7,822 nucleotides of DNA from Verrucomicrobiota bacterium (GCA_003219925.1 QHQU01000194.1:1-7822); one strand, 5' to 3'; counted from the stretch's first letter, positions 1 through 6,393 are shown. A program made the numbers and translations. Notes: generated by a model not told the origin, from the sequence alone.

Positions 1-585
1 ACGCGGCGATGGCTGCAATTTCGCAGTCCAGTCAAAGATACTCGGTCGGAATGCATAGACGCCAGCGTTGTACCACGCGCTGGTCGTTTCGCCCAGCTGC
101 GATTTCTCGCGGATGTCGGCGACTTCCATTCGCTCGTTAACGAAGACCGCTCCGCCTTTGCTCACATCTTCGTTTCGTTTCACGCTCACGATCGCCTCGA
201 CCTCGTCCGGCAGATCGACAATCGATTTGTAGTTCACCGGATCCACCAAAATATCGCTGTAACTTAGGACAAAAGGCGATTGACCGACGAAGTCCCGCGC
301 CAGATCAACCACGCGGCCGGTTCCATCCTGCACTACCTGGGTCGCGTATTTAATTTGCAAGCCAAAGCAGGTGCCATCTCCAAAATAGCTTCGGACGGCG
401 TCGCCGTGATAGCCGACAATGATCAAAAAGTTTTTAATCCCCGCCGCCTGCAATCCTTCAACGATATGCAGGAGAATTGGTTTTCCCCGCACTTTGATCA
501 TCGGTTTGGGGAGCTCGGCTGTTAGCTCGCGCATCCGTGTGCCGCGACCAGCTGCAAGCAAAACGGCCTTGCTGATGTTACTCAT
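1..585 (-). CDS. Sugar-phosphate nucleotidyltransferase, N-terminal 195 residues (3' end outside window)
   Basis: The reading frame is open from an ATG at 585 to the window edge, so it is partial. It begins MSNISKAVLLAAGRGTRMRE, the glycine-rich nucleotide-binding signature of the NTP_transferase family (residues 8-18). Next come the PKP motif with its lysine (26-28), QDGTG (86-90), a YSDIL strand (109-113) where relatives often have GD before the metal-binding Asp, and NAGVYAF (173-179, usual form NAGxYxF). Such enzymes join a sugar-1-phosphate to an NTP to make an activated NDP-sugar for cell-surface polysaccharide, in the cytoplasm. The base and sugar cannot be told from this part. Relatives of about 240 residues would place the missing end just outside. 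ATG 585 fits the usual family start, but a GTG at 600 in frame has a better-placed GAGGTGAGG ribosome binding site, which belongs to the adjacent repeat. Confidence 0.9.
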   Translation of the reverse strand, partial: MSNISKAVLLAAGRGTRMRELTAELPKPMIKVRGKPILLHIVEGLQAAGIKNFLIIVGYHGDAVRSYFGDGTCFGLQIKYATQVVQDGTGRVVDLARDFVGQSPFVLSYSDILVDPVNYKSIVDLPDEVEAIVSVKRNEDVSKGGAVFVNERMEVADIREKSQLGETTSAWYNAGVYAFRPSIFDWTAKLQPSPR

Positions 586-603
586 AACGGATATTGCCAC
601 TAT

Positions 604-660
604 CCTCACCTCGGCGCTTCAGGCCTCCTCTCCCTCGGGGAGAGGACTGAGGTGAGGGCA
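604..660 (-). repeat. REP-like hairpin repeat, copy 1 (composite, longest)
   Basis: The core is a perfect 9-base stem (626-634 with 638-646) around a 3-base loop. A second perfect 9-base pairing, CCTCACCTC (604-612) with GAGGTGAGG (649-657), encloses it. The reverse complement of 626-660 matches 1057-1091 at 32 of 35 bases. The outer left arm (604-633), with its GGCGCTTC block, instead resembles copy 3 at 5532-5559, so this copy looks like two half-elements joined. It lies between the stop of the DUF559 gene and the start of the nucleotidyltransferase gene, both on the minus strand. No run of T follows the stem, so a terminator role is not obvious. Confidence 0.85.
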
Positions 661-699
661 ATGCCGCCCCTGGCTGAGAAGTTAAGATACTAAGCGTAA

Positions 700-1053
700 C
701 TATGGCCACAACGATCGTTCGGGATCCACTGCGTAGATAATTGCGTCCAAAACGCCTTTGAGATTGCTGAAGATATCGTGGTTGTAGAAACGAAGAACTC
801 GAATGCCTTTTTCATAAAGCTCGATCTCTCGATCTAGGTCGGAAGTTTGTCCGCGACCGGTTAAGTGACCAGATCCGTCCAGCTCAATGGCAAGCCTGGC
901 CTCTTCGCAGAAGAAATCGACGACCCGATTACCAAAGGGATGCTGCCGGCGAAACTTTAAATTGCCGATCTGCCGGTTACGTAAACGTGACCACAATCGT
1001 TTCTCTGCATCGGTAGCTCCTTTTCGCAGGCGTCTGGCTTGCTGAACACTCAT
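700..1053 (-). CDS. DUF559 / Vsr-like endonuclease-fold protein
   Basis: The 117-residue product matches the DUF559 family, which has the PD-(D/E)xK (very-short-patch-repair-like) nuclease fold. The helical N-terminus TDAEKRLWSRLRNRQIG is followed by KFRRQHPFGNRVVDFFC, then IELDG (residues 56-60), a His at 63, an Asp/Arg helix (74-76), and GIRVLRFYNHDIF (83-95). Asp46, Glu57 and Asp59 are the likely metal site, so the active site looks intact. The length is normal for the family. The cellular role of DUF559 proteins is not established. ATG 1053 is preferred: GAGGG five bases upstream acts as ribosome binding site, and that site is part of the inverted repeat at 1057-1091. A GTG at 1065 would add four residues read out of the repeat itself. 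The second repeat copy begins 40 bases past the stop. Confidence 0.88.
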   Translation of the reverse strand: MSVQQARRLRKGATDAEKRLWSRLRNRQIGNLKFRRQHPFGNRVVDFFCEEARLAIELDGSGHLTGRGQTSDLDREIELYEKGIRVLRFYNHDIFSNLKGVLDAIIYAVDPERSLWP

Positions 1054-1056
1054 GTT

Positions 1057-1091
1057 TGCCCTCACCTTAATCCTCTCCCCGTGGGAGAGGA
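1057..1091 (+). repeat. REP-like hairpin repeat, copy 2
   Basis: TGCCCTCACC leads into a perfect 9-base stem, TCCTCTCCC (1071-1079) with GGGAGAGGA (1083-1091), with loop CGT. It is inverted relative to copy 1, so the TGCCC ends of both copies face the DUF559 gene. Read on the minus strand, the TGCCCTCACC end becomes GGTGAGGGCA and ends only three bases before the ATG at 1053. Confidence 0.88.
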
Positions 1092-1195
1092 AATCGCAAA
1101 AAGAGCTTTAGCGGCTTTGCTGCTTACGCGAGCGCGCAAAAAGCTGGCATTCCTTTGAGGCACGAAAGCGGGATAAAACCATCTTGTGTTTCTTT

Positions 1196-1213
1196 TTCGC
1201 TTGGGATGACAAT
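1196..1213 (+). repeat. Remnant of the dispersed repeat present at 5014-5117
   Basis: TTCGCTTGGGATGACAAT here matches TTCGCTCAGGATGACAAT at 5100-5117 at 16 of 18 bases. The rest of the element is not recognisable on this side. It lies within the 81 bases between an in-frame TTG at 1184 and the chosen DoxX start at 1265, which argues against the longest possible DoxX reading frame. Confidence 0.5.
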
Positions 1214-1264
1214 GTTCTTCATCGCGAGTTGATTTCGCGCCTCGACTCGTTCAGCATCTCGCGC

Positions 1265-1666
1265 GTGTTAAAGTTTCTTGGAAAATATCGCGAAGCCGGT
1301 CTCCTGCTGTTACGCGCGAGCGTCGGGCTCATCTTTATTTTGATTTGCGCGCCCGTTCTTCTCTCCGGCGAACATCGCTGGTGGCAATTCGGCAGCGCCA
1401 TGCGCGTCTTTAATTTTCATTCGCATCTCGATTGGTGGGGTTTTCTCGGAGCGCTCGCCGGATGTGTCGGCGGAATCTTCATAATGCTGGGATTTGCCTT
1501 TCGCATCGGCATTCTTCTCGCCTTTCTGGTTGCGCTGGTAAATGCCATTGCCGTTGCGCACCACGAGCACGGCCTTTATTCGATAATTATTCCGATCGAA
1601 GCGGTCATCGTTCTCGTGTGTCTTTCCTTCATCGGCCCCGGCAAATACAGCGTGGATAAGGGATAG
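1265..1666 (+). CDS. DoxX family integral membrane protein
   Basis: From a GTG at 1265 the product has 133 residues, a normal DoxX length, and begins MLKFLGKYREAGLLLLRASV, which resembles typical family starts. About four membrane segments are visible (residues roughly 12-33, 58-78, 80-98 and 104-124). The C-terminal GPGKYSVD (124-131) is the family hallmark. The first segment has ICAPVLLSG where many relatives have HGxPKL, so the usual His and Lys are absent. DoxX proteins sit in the inner membrane. Some are linked to quinone or thiol redox chemistry, but most are uncharacterised, and nothing nearby narrows the role. The start is uncertain: TTG codons at 1184 and 1229 are in frame, none has a strong ribosome binding site, and the longest version runs through a repeat remnant. 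The stop is 34 bases from the end of the convergent neighbour. Confidence 0.85.
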   Translation: MLKFLGKYREAGLLLLRASVGLIFILICAPVLLSGEHRWWQFGSAMRVFNFHSHLDWWGFLGALAGCVGGIFIMLGFAFRIGILLAFLVALVNAIAVAHHEHGLYSIIIPIEAVIVLVCLSFIGPGKYSVDKG

Positions 1667-1700
1667 GGAAAGGCGAGAATTGAATTTCCGTCACCGATCA

Positions 1701-4700
1701 TTATTCGCTCTTCTTCTCCTTAATAATCAGCGCGGGCAAGTCTGCTTGCTTGATCAGTTCGGTGACTTTCGGCAGATCATCCTTCTTGATCGCGTTCCAT
1801 TTTTTCAACTGCTCATCGAGCCGTCCGCTCAACGATGCGAACACATCCATTTGCGGCTTGGTCGGCTCGCGATCGCCCGCATCAACCGAGTGGCTGAAAG
1901 TGTCGAACGCTTCGTTGAGCATATTTGGAAACGCCAGATTTCCCTCCGAGCCTTTCATGTTCACTTGAATTAGCTGCTGCTCCACCTCTGACATTTTGTG
2001 TTCCATCGCATCGGCGGCCGCCAGCGCCGGTTTCACTTTCGGATCGTTACCGAATTTTGTATGCAACTCTTTGATTTGCGATTTTACCTCGCGAATTTCG
2101 TTCACCGCCTGGTGCAACTCGGAAATGCGGGCGTTGACCTGCGTCGAGAGCTCAAATTGCTTCGGTAATTCTCCCTCGTGATCTTTGGTGCGCGGATCGA
2201 CCACGAAATGGAGCGCCGCGGTTTGCGTTTTCCCATTTGCCGTTAGTTTCACCTGGTAGTCGCCCGGTAACGCCAGGGCTCCACGCGGCGCGTTGCCCGC
2301 ATAAAATGCGCCCGGAACTTGAATCGGCTCGTTGTAACGCAGATCCCAGGCGAACCGATTCATTCCTTCATTGGCTGGAATCGTCTTGGGCACTTCCACC
2401 CGGTCAGGCCATTCTGGCGGCTGCTCGTTTTCCTTTTTTTCCTTGCTGGAAAGATGACGGACCAGTTTTCCCTGGGCATCGAGAATATCGAGAGTTACTT
2501 CATCCTTCGGTGCGCTCTTGAAATAATAATCGATCATCGCGCCCATGAGCGGGTTGTCGCCGGCAGGCTGGCGTTTGTCGATCTCTTCCGGGTAATGAAG
2601 TCGCACCGCTGTCTGCGGTTGGTAAAGCAGCATGTCGGACGACGGACTCTGGACGCTGAGCTGGCGTAACGGTGTTAAGTTATCCAGCACCCAGAACGAG
2701 CGGCCATGCGTGGCCACGACAAGATCATCGTCCTTGACCACCAGGTCGTGAATGGGTGATTGCGGCAGGTTCAATTGCAATGGTTGCCAGTGCGCGCCAT
2801 CGTCTAACGAGAAGTAGACACCAAGCTCAGTCCCGGCGTAGAGCATGCCTTTGCGCCTCGGGTCCTCCCGCACGCTGTGGACGTATGCGCCCTCCGGGAT
2901 TCCATTGGTGACGGTACTCCAGCTCTTTCCCAGATCCGCCGTTTTGAAAATGTAGGGCTTGAAATCATCGAGCCGGTGACGATCTACCGCAACGTAAGCC
3001 GTGGTCGCGTCGTGCGGTGAAGGGTCGATAATCGAGACCGTGCTCCACTCTGGCATCTTTGGTGTAACGTTCGCCCAGTTTTTGCCGTCGTCGGTCGTGA
3101 CATGGACCAGCCCGTCATCCGTCCCGGCCCAAAGCGTTCCCTGTTTTTTGGGTGATTCAGCCAGCGCGAAAACGGTGTCGTAGTATTCCACGCTCGTAAT
3201 GTCGTTGGTGAGGGGACCGCCACTTGGCTGCTGCTTCGATTTATCGTTTTTCGTTAGGTCATTGCTGATCTGAGTCCAACTCATGCCGCGGTCGGTTGAT
3301 TTGAAAACGCATTCCGCCGCGGTGTAGACGACATCTGGATTATGCGGTGAAAGAAGAAGGGGTGTGATCCATTGAAAACGATGCACCAGATCGATCGCGC
3401 CGTGCCCGGCATTGTCCAACGGCCACACACTCATGTCTTGTACTTCTTCCTTGTTCTTATCGTATCGAGTGATGTAGCCCTCATTGTTGGAATAAATAAT
3501 GCGCCAGTCGCGCGGATCAGGCACGACAAAGCCGCACTCGCCGCCCCCCGCCACAAACCAGTTCTGCGCCGTGATCACACCCTCCTCGCTCCGGCTTGCG
3601 ATGCCTACATTCGAGTTGTCCTGCTGCGCACCATAAATGTGATAGGGGTAAGCATTGTCAGTCGCGACGTGATAAAATTGCGCCGTGGGCTGATTATTTT
3701 GCGTCGTCCAGGTCTTCCCGCCATCTACAGAGATACTGGCGCCGCCGTCGTTGACGTTGCCGATCCGATTCGGATTTTCCGGATCAATCCAGAGCCCGTG
3801 ATGATCACCATGACGCGCCGGCAGAAGATTGAAGGTCTTAGCGCCGTCCACCGATTTGAATGCGCCGGTATTGAGCACATAAACGGTGTCGGCCGATTTC
3901 GGGTCCGCGTAAATCTTGCTGAAATACCACGCGCGCTGACGGAACCGGCCGTCGTCGTTGACCTTGGTCCATTTCTCGCCTCCATCATCGGAGCGGAAAA
4001 TTCCACCCTCCTTGGCTTCGATGATGGCAAAAACACGATTTGAGTCCGCGCCCGACACGCTGATCCCTATTATTCCGAGAATGCCATCCGGCAGTCCATT
4101 TCCCGTTAGCTGTTTCCAGGTGACGCCGTTATCCTCCGATTTGTAGAGACCGCTGCCTGGCCCGCCGCTGGAGAAAAACCACGGCTGTCTTCGCGCCTGC
4201 CAGAGGGAAGCGAAGACGACATTGGGATTATGCGGATCGAATACGACATCGATCCCGCCAGTATTTTCGTCTTTCGAGAGAACTTTCGCCCACGTTTTGC
4301 CGCCGTCGCTCGTCCGGAAAATTCCCCGTTCCGGATTTGGGCCGAAGGCGTGACCGAGGGCGGCCACGAGTACTATGTCTGGATTATTCGGATGAACGAT
4401 GAGCGCGCCGATCTGGCGGGTGTCACGCAGCCCGATATTTTTCCAGTTCTTTCCGGCATCGACCGATTTGTAAACCCCGGTGCCGTAGGTGGTGTTACCA
4501 CGAATGGCGGCCTCGCCGGTGCCCACGTAAATGGTGTTGTGATCAGAGGGCGCGACAGCAATCGCGCCAATGGACGAAATGTCTTGTTTATCAAAGAGCG
4601 GCGTCCAGTTTGCGCCGCCATCCAGCGTTTTCCAGACTCCGCCCGCAACCGCGCCAAAGTACCAGGTGTTCGGTTCTCCCGGCACCCCTTCAATGGCCAG

Positions 4701-4877
4701 GGCGCGTCCACCGCGGAATGGTCCGACCTGTCGCCACTGCATTCCCGAGAAAAGTTTCGGATCGATTTGTGGCGCCGGGGTGGGCGACGCGCTCGGCGGC
4801 GGCGCTGGCGCAGCGCCGACGGCGCCGGTTAATGCAACAAGAAAGGCGAAGAAAAAACGAAGACCACGCGAATTCAT
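1701..4877 (-). CDS. Exported Asp-box (BNR) beta-propeller protein, sortilin/VPS10-like
   Basis: The 1058-residue product starts with a signal peptide (residues 1 to about 23, likely cut after VGAA) and a Pro/Ala/Ser linker (24-38). Eleven Asp-box motifs of the S/T-x-D-x-G-x-x-W type follow, near residues 84, 138, 189, 247, 296, 342 (ending in Phe), 383, 527, 594, 646 and 690. This spacing implies a large propeller or paired propellers. HGDHHGLWIDPENPN (356-370) is a conserved-looking block between boxes. From about 790 a beta-sandwich-like domain follows (VTLDILDAQGKLVRHL, then RFAWDLRY and GDYQVKL). A helical, coiled-coil-prone tail fills 905-1050. Databases often call such proteins glycosyl hydrolase or VPS10 domain protein, but the Asp-box is structural and no catalytic pair is apparent, so enzyme activity is unproven. 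It probably acts in the periplasm or outside the cell. It appears to be monocistronic. Confidence 0.92.
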   Translation of the reverse strand: MNSRGLRFFFAFLVALTGAVGAAPAPPPSASPTPAPQIDPKLFSGMQWRQVGPFRGGRALAIEGVPGEPNTWYFGAVAGGVWKTLDGGANWTPLFDKQDISSIGAIAVAPSDHNTIYVGTGEAAIRGNTTYGTGVYKSVDAGKNWKNIGLRDTRQIGALIVHPNNPDIVLVAALGHAFGPNPERGIFRTSDGGKTWAKVLSKDENTGGIDVVFDPHNPNVVFASLWQARRQPWFFSSGGPGSGLYKSEDNGVTWKQLTGNGLPDGILGIIGISVSGADSNRVFAIIEAKEGGIFRSDDGGEKWTKVNDDGRFRQRAWYFSKIYADPKSADTVYVLNTGAFKSVDGAKTFNLLPARHGDHHGLWIDPENPNRIGNVNDGGASISVDGGKTWTTQNNQPTAQFYHVATDNAYPYHIYGAQQDNSNVGIASRSEEGVITAQNWFVAGGGECGFVVPDPRDWRIIYSNNEGYITRYDKNKEEVQDMSVWPLDNAGHGAIDLVHRFQWITPLLLSPHNPDVVYTAAECVFKSTDRGMSWTQISNDLTKNDKSKQQPSGGPLTNDITSVEYYDTVFALAESPKKQGTLWAGTDDGLVHVTTDDGKNWANVTPKMPEWSTVSIIDPSPHDATTAYVAVDRHRLDDFKPYIFKTADLGKSWSTVTNGIPEGAYVHSVREDPRRKGMLYAGTELGVYFSLDDGAHWQPLQLNLPQSPIHDLVVKDDDLVVATHGRSFWVLDNLTPLRQLSVQSPSSDMLLYQPQTAVRLHYPEEIDKRQPAGDNPLMGAMIDYYFKSAPKDEVTLDILDAQGKLVRHLSSKEKKENEQPPEWPDRVEVPKTIPANEGMNRFAWDLRYNEPIQVPGAFYAGNAPRGALALPGDYQVKLTANGKTQTAALHFVVDPRTKDHEGELPKQFELSTQVNARISELHQAVNEIREVKSQIKELHTKFGNDPKVKPALAAADAMEHKMSEVEQQLIQVNMKGSEGNLAFPNMLNEAFDTFSHSVDAGDREPTKPQMDVFASLSGRLDEQLKKWNAIKKDDLPKVTELIKQADLPALIIKEKKSE

Positions 4878-4879
4878 GG

Positions 4880-4902
4880 CGCGTAAGTTCCAGACTTACG
4901 CG
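4880..4902 (-). repeat. Hairpin between ribosome binding site and start codon of the Asp-box gene
   Basis: CGCGTAAGT (4880-4888) and ACTTACGCG (4894-4902) pair perfectly over nine bases with a five-base loop. The hairpin ends two bases before the ATG at 4877. A good AAGGA ribosome binding sequence (minus strand, 4905-4909) lies just outside it, too far from the ATG in linear distance (27 bases) but close if the hairpin is folded out. Confidence 0.6.
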
Positions 4903-4919
4903 CGTCCTTCAACTACAAA

Positions 4920-4945
4920 CGCGGCGACGGAGCGCCGCGGCTACA
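4920..4945. repeat. GC-rich palindrome ending in CCGCGGCTACA
   Basis: CGCGGCG (4920-4926) pairs with CGCCGCG (4933-4939) around a six-base loop, followed by GCTACA. The last 11 bases, CCGCGGCTACA, recur at 5637-5647. This resembles a short dispersed repeat seen widely in this type of genome (from memory, not searched). It forms a second hairpin in the leader of the Asp-box gene. Confidence 0.55.
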
Positions 4946-4997
4946 ATTTTTTGTATGTTGAGCTCACAGTGTAAGTTGCCGGAAAATTTCGGGCATT

Positions 4998-5026
4998 ATG
5001 ATAAATTTGCCGTTCAGACGAGGCAA
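4998..5026 (-). promoter_or_regulatory. Candidate sigma-70 promoter for the Asp-box gene
   Basis: On the minus strand TTGCCT (5021-5026) and TATCAT (4998-5003) are separated by 17 bases, with four of six and five of six matches to the -35 and -10 consensus. Transcription would start near 4991 and give a leader of about 114 bases containing both hairpins. The -35 box lies inside the dispersed repeat at 5014-5117, so it may have been brought by the repeat. This is a sequence match only. Confidence 0.35.
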
Positions 5027-5117
5027 TCACCTTCACGAGATCCTAATGCCAAGTGCCGTGAGTCTAAGGAAGGGACGAGATGCCAAGAGTGCCTTCGACT
5101 TCGCTCAGGATGACAAT
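5014..5117 (-). repeat. Dispersed repeat of the ATCCTGAGCGAAGTCGAAGG type
   Basis: Read on the minus strand from the cytochrome stop, the sequence runs TGTCATCCTGAGCGAAGTCG and ends with GATCTCGTGAAGGTGATTGC near 5023-5042. The head is a very common short repeat of environmental bacterial genomes, often mis-translated as CHPERSRR (recognised from memory). About 45 bases separate AAGG from GATCTCG. They carry two similar blocks, CACTCTTGGCAT and CACTTGGCAT, suggesting an insertion or duplication inside the element. The element directly abuts the TAA of the cytochrome gene. Confidence 0.6.
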
Positions 5118-5452
5118 TACTGGCGCGTAAGCGACGCGGCGCGCAGGTAGGCGACAATGGCGGCCTGCTCGCTGGCGGACAGATTGGCGCGGCCGGACAT
5201 GCGGCTAACGAGATGTGGCCATTCATTTCGCGAATATTTGGAGACAGGTGGAAGGGTGTGGCATTCGAGGCAATGGGAGAGGAAAAGTCTGCGTCCATTT
5301 TGCAACTGCTCCGCATCAACGTGATCGGGGCGCGCATTTGAAATCAAGGTGGGAGAGACTTCCGGGGGCGGAGCAAGGTTAGCGCAGCTAACGATAACCA
5401 GGATGATGACGACCGCGGCGATATGGGCGGCGCAACGGGTACAATGTCCCAA
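5117..5452 (-). CDS. Small lipoprotein monoheme c-type cytochrome
   Basis: The 111-residue product has a short N-terminus with one Arg, a hydrophobic segment (residues 11-21) and the lipobox IVSC, making Cys23 the probable lipid-modified residue. CLECH (61-65) is the heme c attachment site with His65 as proximal ligand. Met85 in HLVSRMSG is the likely distal ligand, followed by the typical C-terminal helix SASEQAAIVAYLRA. The protein should be anchored to a membrane and face the periplasm, carrying electrons. The start is a TTG at 5452 chosen because the lipobox then falls at the normal distance; no strong ribosome binding site is seen. The frame stays open upstream to a GTG at 5662 that overlaps the barrel stop codon, but those extra 70 codons read through repeat sequence. 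It lies downstream of the FTR1 and barrel genes, and NCBI also names cytochrome c/FTR1 fusion permeases, which supports a functional link to iron transport. Confidence 0.82.
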   Translation of the reverse strand: MGHCTRCAAHIAAVVIILVIVSCANLAPPPEVSPTLISNARPDHVDAEQLQNGRRLFLSHCLECHTLPPVSKYSRNEWPHLVSRMSGRANLSASEQAAIVAYLRAASLTRQ

Positions 5453-5525
5453 AATTGTGGTCGCGGCGGCTAACTTCGCGTCGCGAGCACCGATCCCGGC
5501 TCCAAATTCAGAAGCAAGAAGCTCT

Positions 5526-5571
5526 TTGCCCTCACTGGCGCTTCGCGTCCGTCTCTCCCCGAGGGAGAGAG
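5526..5571 (+). repeat. REP-like hairpin repeat, copy 3
   Basis: TTGCCCTCAC (5526-5535) matches the lead of copy 2, followed by a GGCGCTTC block shared with copy 1. The stem TCTCTCCC (5552-5559) with GGGAGAGA (5563-5570) has loop CGA. It occupies the gap between the barrel and cytochrome genes, 4.4 kb from the other copies, with no DUF559 gene beside it. Confidence 0.8.
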
Positions 5572-5626
5572 AGGAAAAGAGGAGGTCGCGAGTTCGAGGT
5601 AGAGGCCAGCCACTCCGAGAGGCTTC

Positions 5627-5647
5627 GCGAGCATGGCCGCGGCTACA
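5627..5647. repeat. Second copy of the CCGCGGCTACA repeat end
   Basis: GCATGGCCGCGGCTACA (5631-5647) shares its last 11 bases with the palindrome at 4935-4945. It sits 12 bases beyond the barrel stop codon, next to copy 3 of the REP-like element, so this gap carries remnants of two repeat families. Confidence 0.4.
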
Positions 5648-5658
5648 GGCGCCGGCGC

Positions 5659-6393
5659 TCACAAGCTGACTCCGAAGATCACGCGCACTTGATAATCAGC
5701 TTCGCCTTCGGTGTGGGTGGTTTGGGCGAGGGCGGTAACAGTGGCGAACCAGCGATTACCGCGATAGGAAACGTTTGGACCAATGAAGAAATTGTTCTCG
5801 GCTTCGGAGCCGTGCCAGGCGGGCAGAAGAACCTCGTGCAACATTTCGGCGCCCACTGAAACTCGCGGGCTCAATTCGTAGCTGGCGCCGAAAGCTTGTT
5901 GGATCTCACCGTTATGGTCGCGCAGGCTTTCATCTTCCCATTCCGCTTCTAGGGTGAGGTTATAAGCGAGAATGAGCGGGCCGAAGTTCTTTTGTGCGAT
6001 TAGTTTTGTTTCCGATTCAATCGCGCGCCGGCCGCCGCTGATTTCCTGGTAAAGAGAAATACCGATCGGATCGGTAACTGGATTGGTGAGATTATGGATA
6101 ACTTCAATCGACGCGGTGTCGTAATGAAAGCCACGATCGGCCCCACGTCGCGTGTAATTCCAGTTCGCAAAGTATATGCTGGCTTGAAAGTGTTCAGTAA
6201 TTCCGATCTCCAGCTCATTGCGAAAGACGGCTTCAGTAAAACCATTCGTAAATCGCGTGGTCGCGTAATTTTCGATTTCAAATGAACCGGGCGGGGATGT
6301 AGGCGCTTCGTAGATAAAAGTGAAATGGCGCGCACCGGCCAGACAAATTGAGGGAAGAAGAACCGCGCAAATTGCACAAAGAGTTTGCTTCAC
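5659..6393 (-). CDS. Predicted outer-membrane beta-barrel protein of unknown function
   Basis: The 244-residue product has a signal peptide (MKQTLCAICAVLLPSICLAG, likely cut after LAG or nearby). The mature part is a series of alternating polar and hydrophobic strands with aromatic ends, for example RNELEIGITEHFQASIYFANW (58-78), RVSVGAEMLHEVLL (177-190), FFIGPNVSYRG (202-212) and WFATVTALAQT (215-225). It ends in YQVRVIFGVSL, close to an outer-membrane C-terminal signature except that the last residue is Leu rather than Phe. I do not recognise a named family with confidence. It starts with a GTG at 6393, 28 bases after the permease stop, which suggests cotranscription. A role as a pore or sensor accompanying iron uptake is inferred from position only. 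No His-rich or Met-rich metal motif is visible. Confidence 0.78.
   Translation of the reverse strand: MKQTLCAICAVLLPSICLAGARHFTFIYEAPTSPPGSFEIENYATTRFTNGFTEAVFRNELEIGITEHFQASIYFANWNYTRRGADRGFHYDTASIEVIHNLTNPVTDPIGISLYQEISGGRRAIESETKLIAQKNFGPLILAYNLTLEAEWEDESLRDHNGEIQQAFGASYELSPRVSVGAEMLHEVLLPAWHGSEAENNFFIGPNVSYRGNRWFATVTALAQTTHTEGEADYQVRVIFGVSL

Noticed and set aside
661..693. Ten-codon open frame right after repeat copy 1 with a good ribosome binding site
   Set aside because: Too short and without any supporting feature. The binding site is explained by the repeat sequence.
1184..1264. N-terminal extension of the DoxX protein from a TTG at 1184
   Set aside because: It reads through a remnant of the dispersed repeat (1196-1213) and is longer than typical family members. 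It is kept only as an alternative start.
1667..1700. Possible bidirectional terminator between the convergent DoxX and Asp-box genes
   Set aside because: Only a five-base GGAAA/TTTCC pairing with a large loop and no T run, which is not convincing.
3372..4043. Open frame of 223 codons on the plus strand
   Set aside because: It lies entirely antisense to the Asp-box gene, whose motifs are clear in the other strand. The translation shows no recognisable domain.
4230..4832. Open frame of 200 codons on the plus strand
   Set aside because: Antisense to the N-terminal part of the Asp-box gene, with an Arg/Ala-rich end typical of shadow frames in GC-rich DNA.
5014..5337. 107-codon open frame on the minus strand containing CHPERSRR
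   Set aside because: This is the known mis-translation of the dispersed repeat, overlapping the cytochrome gene in another frame.
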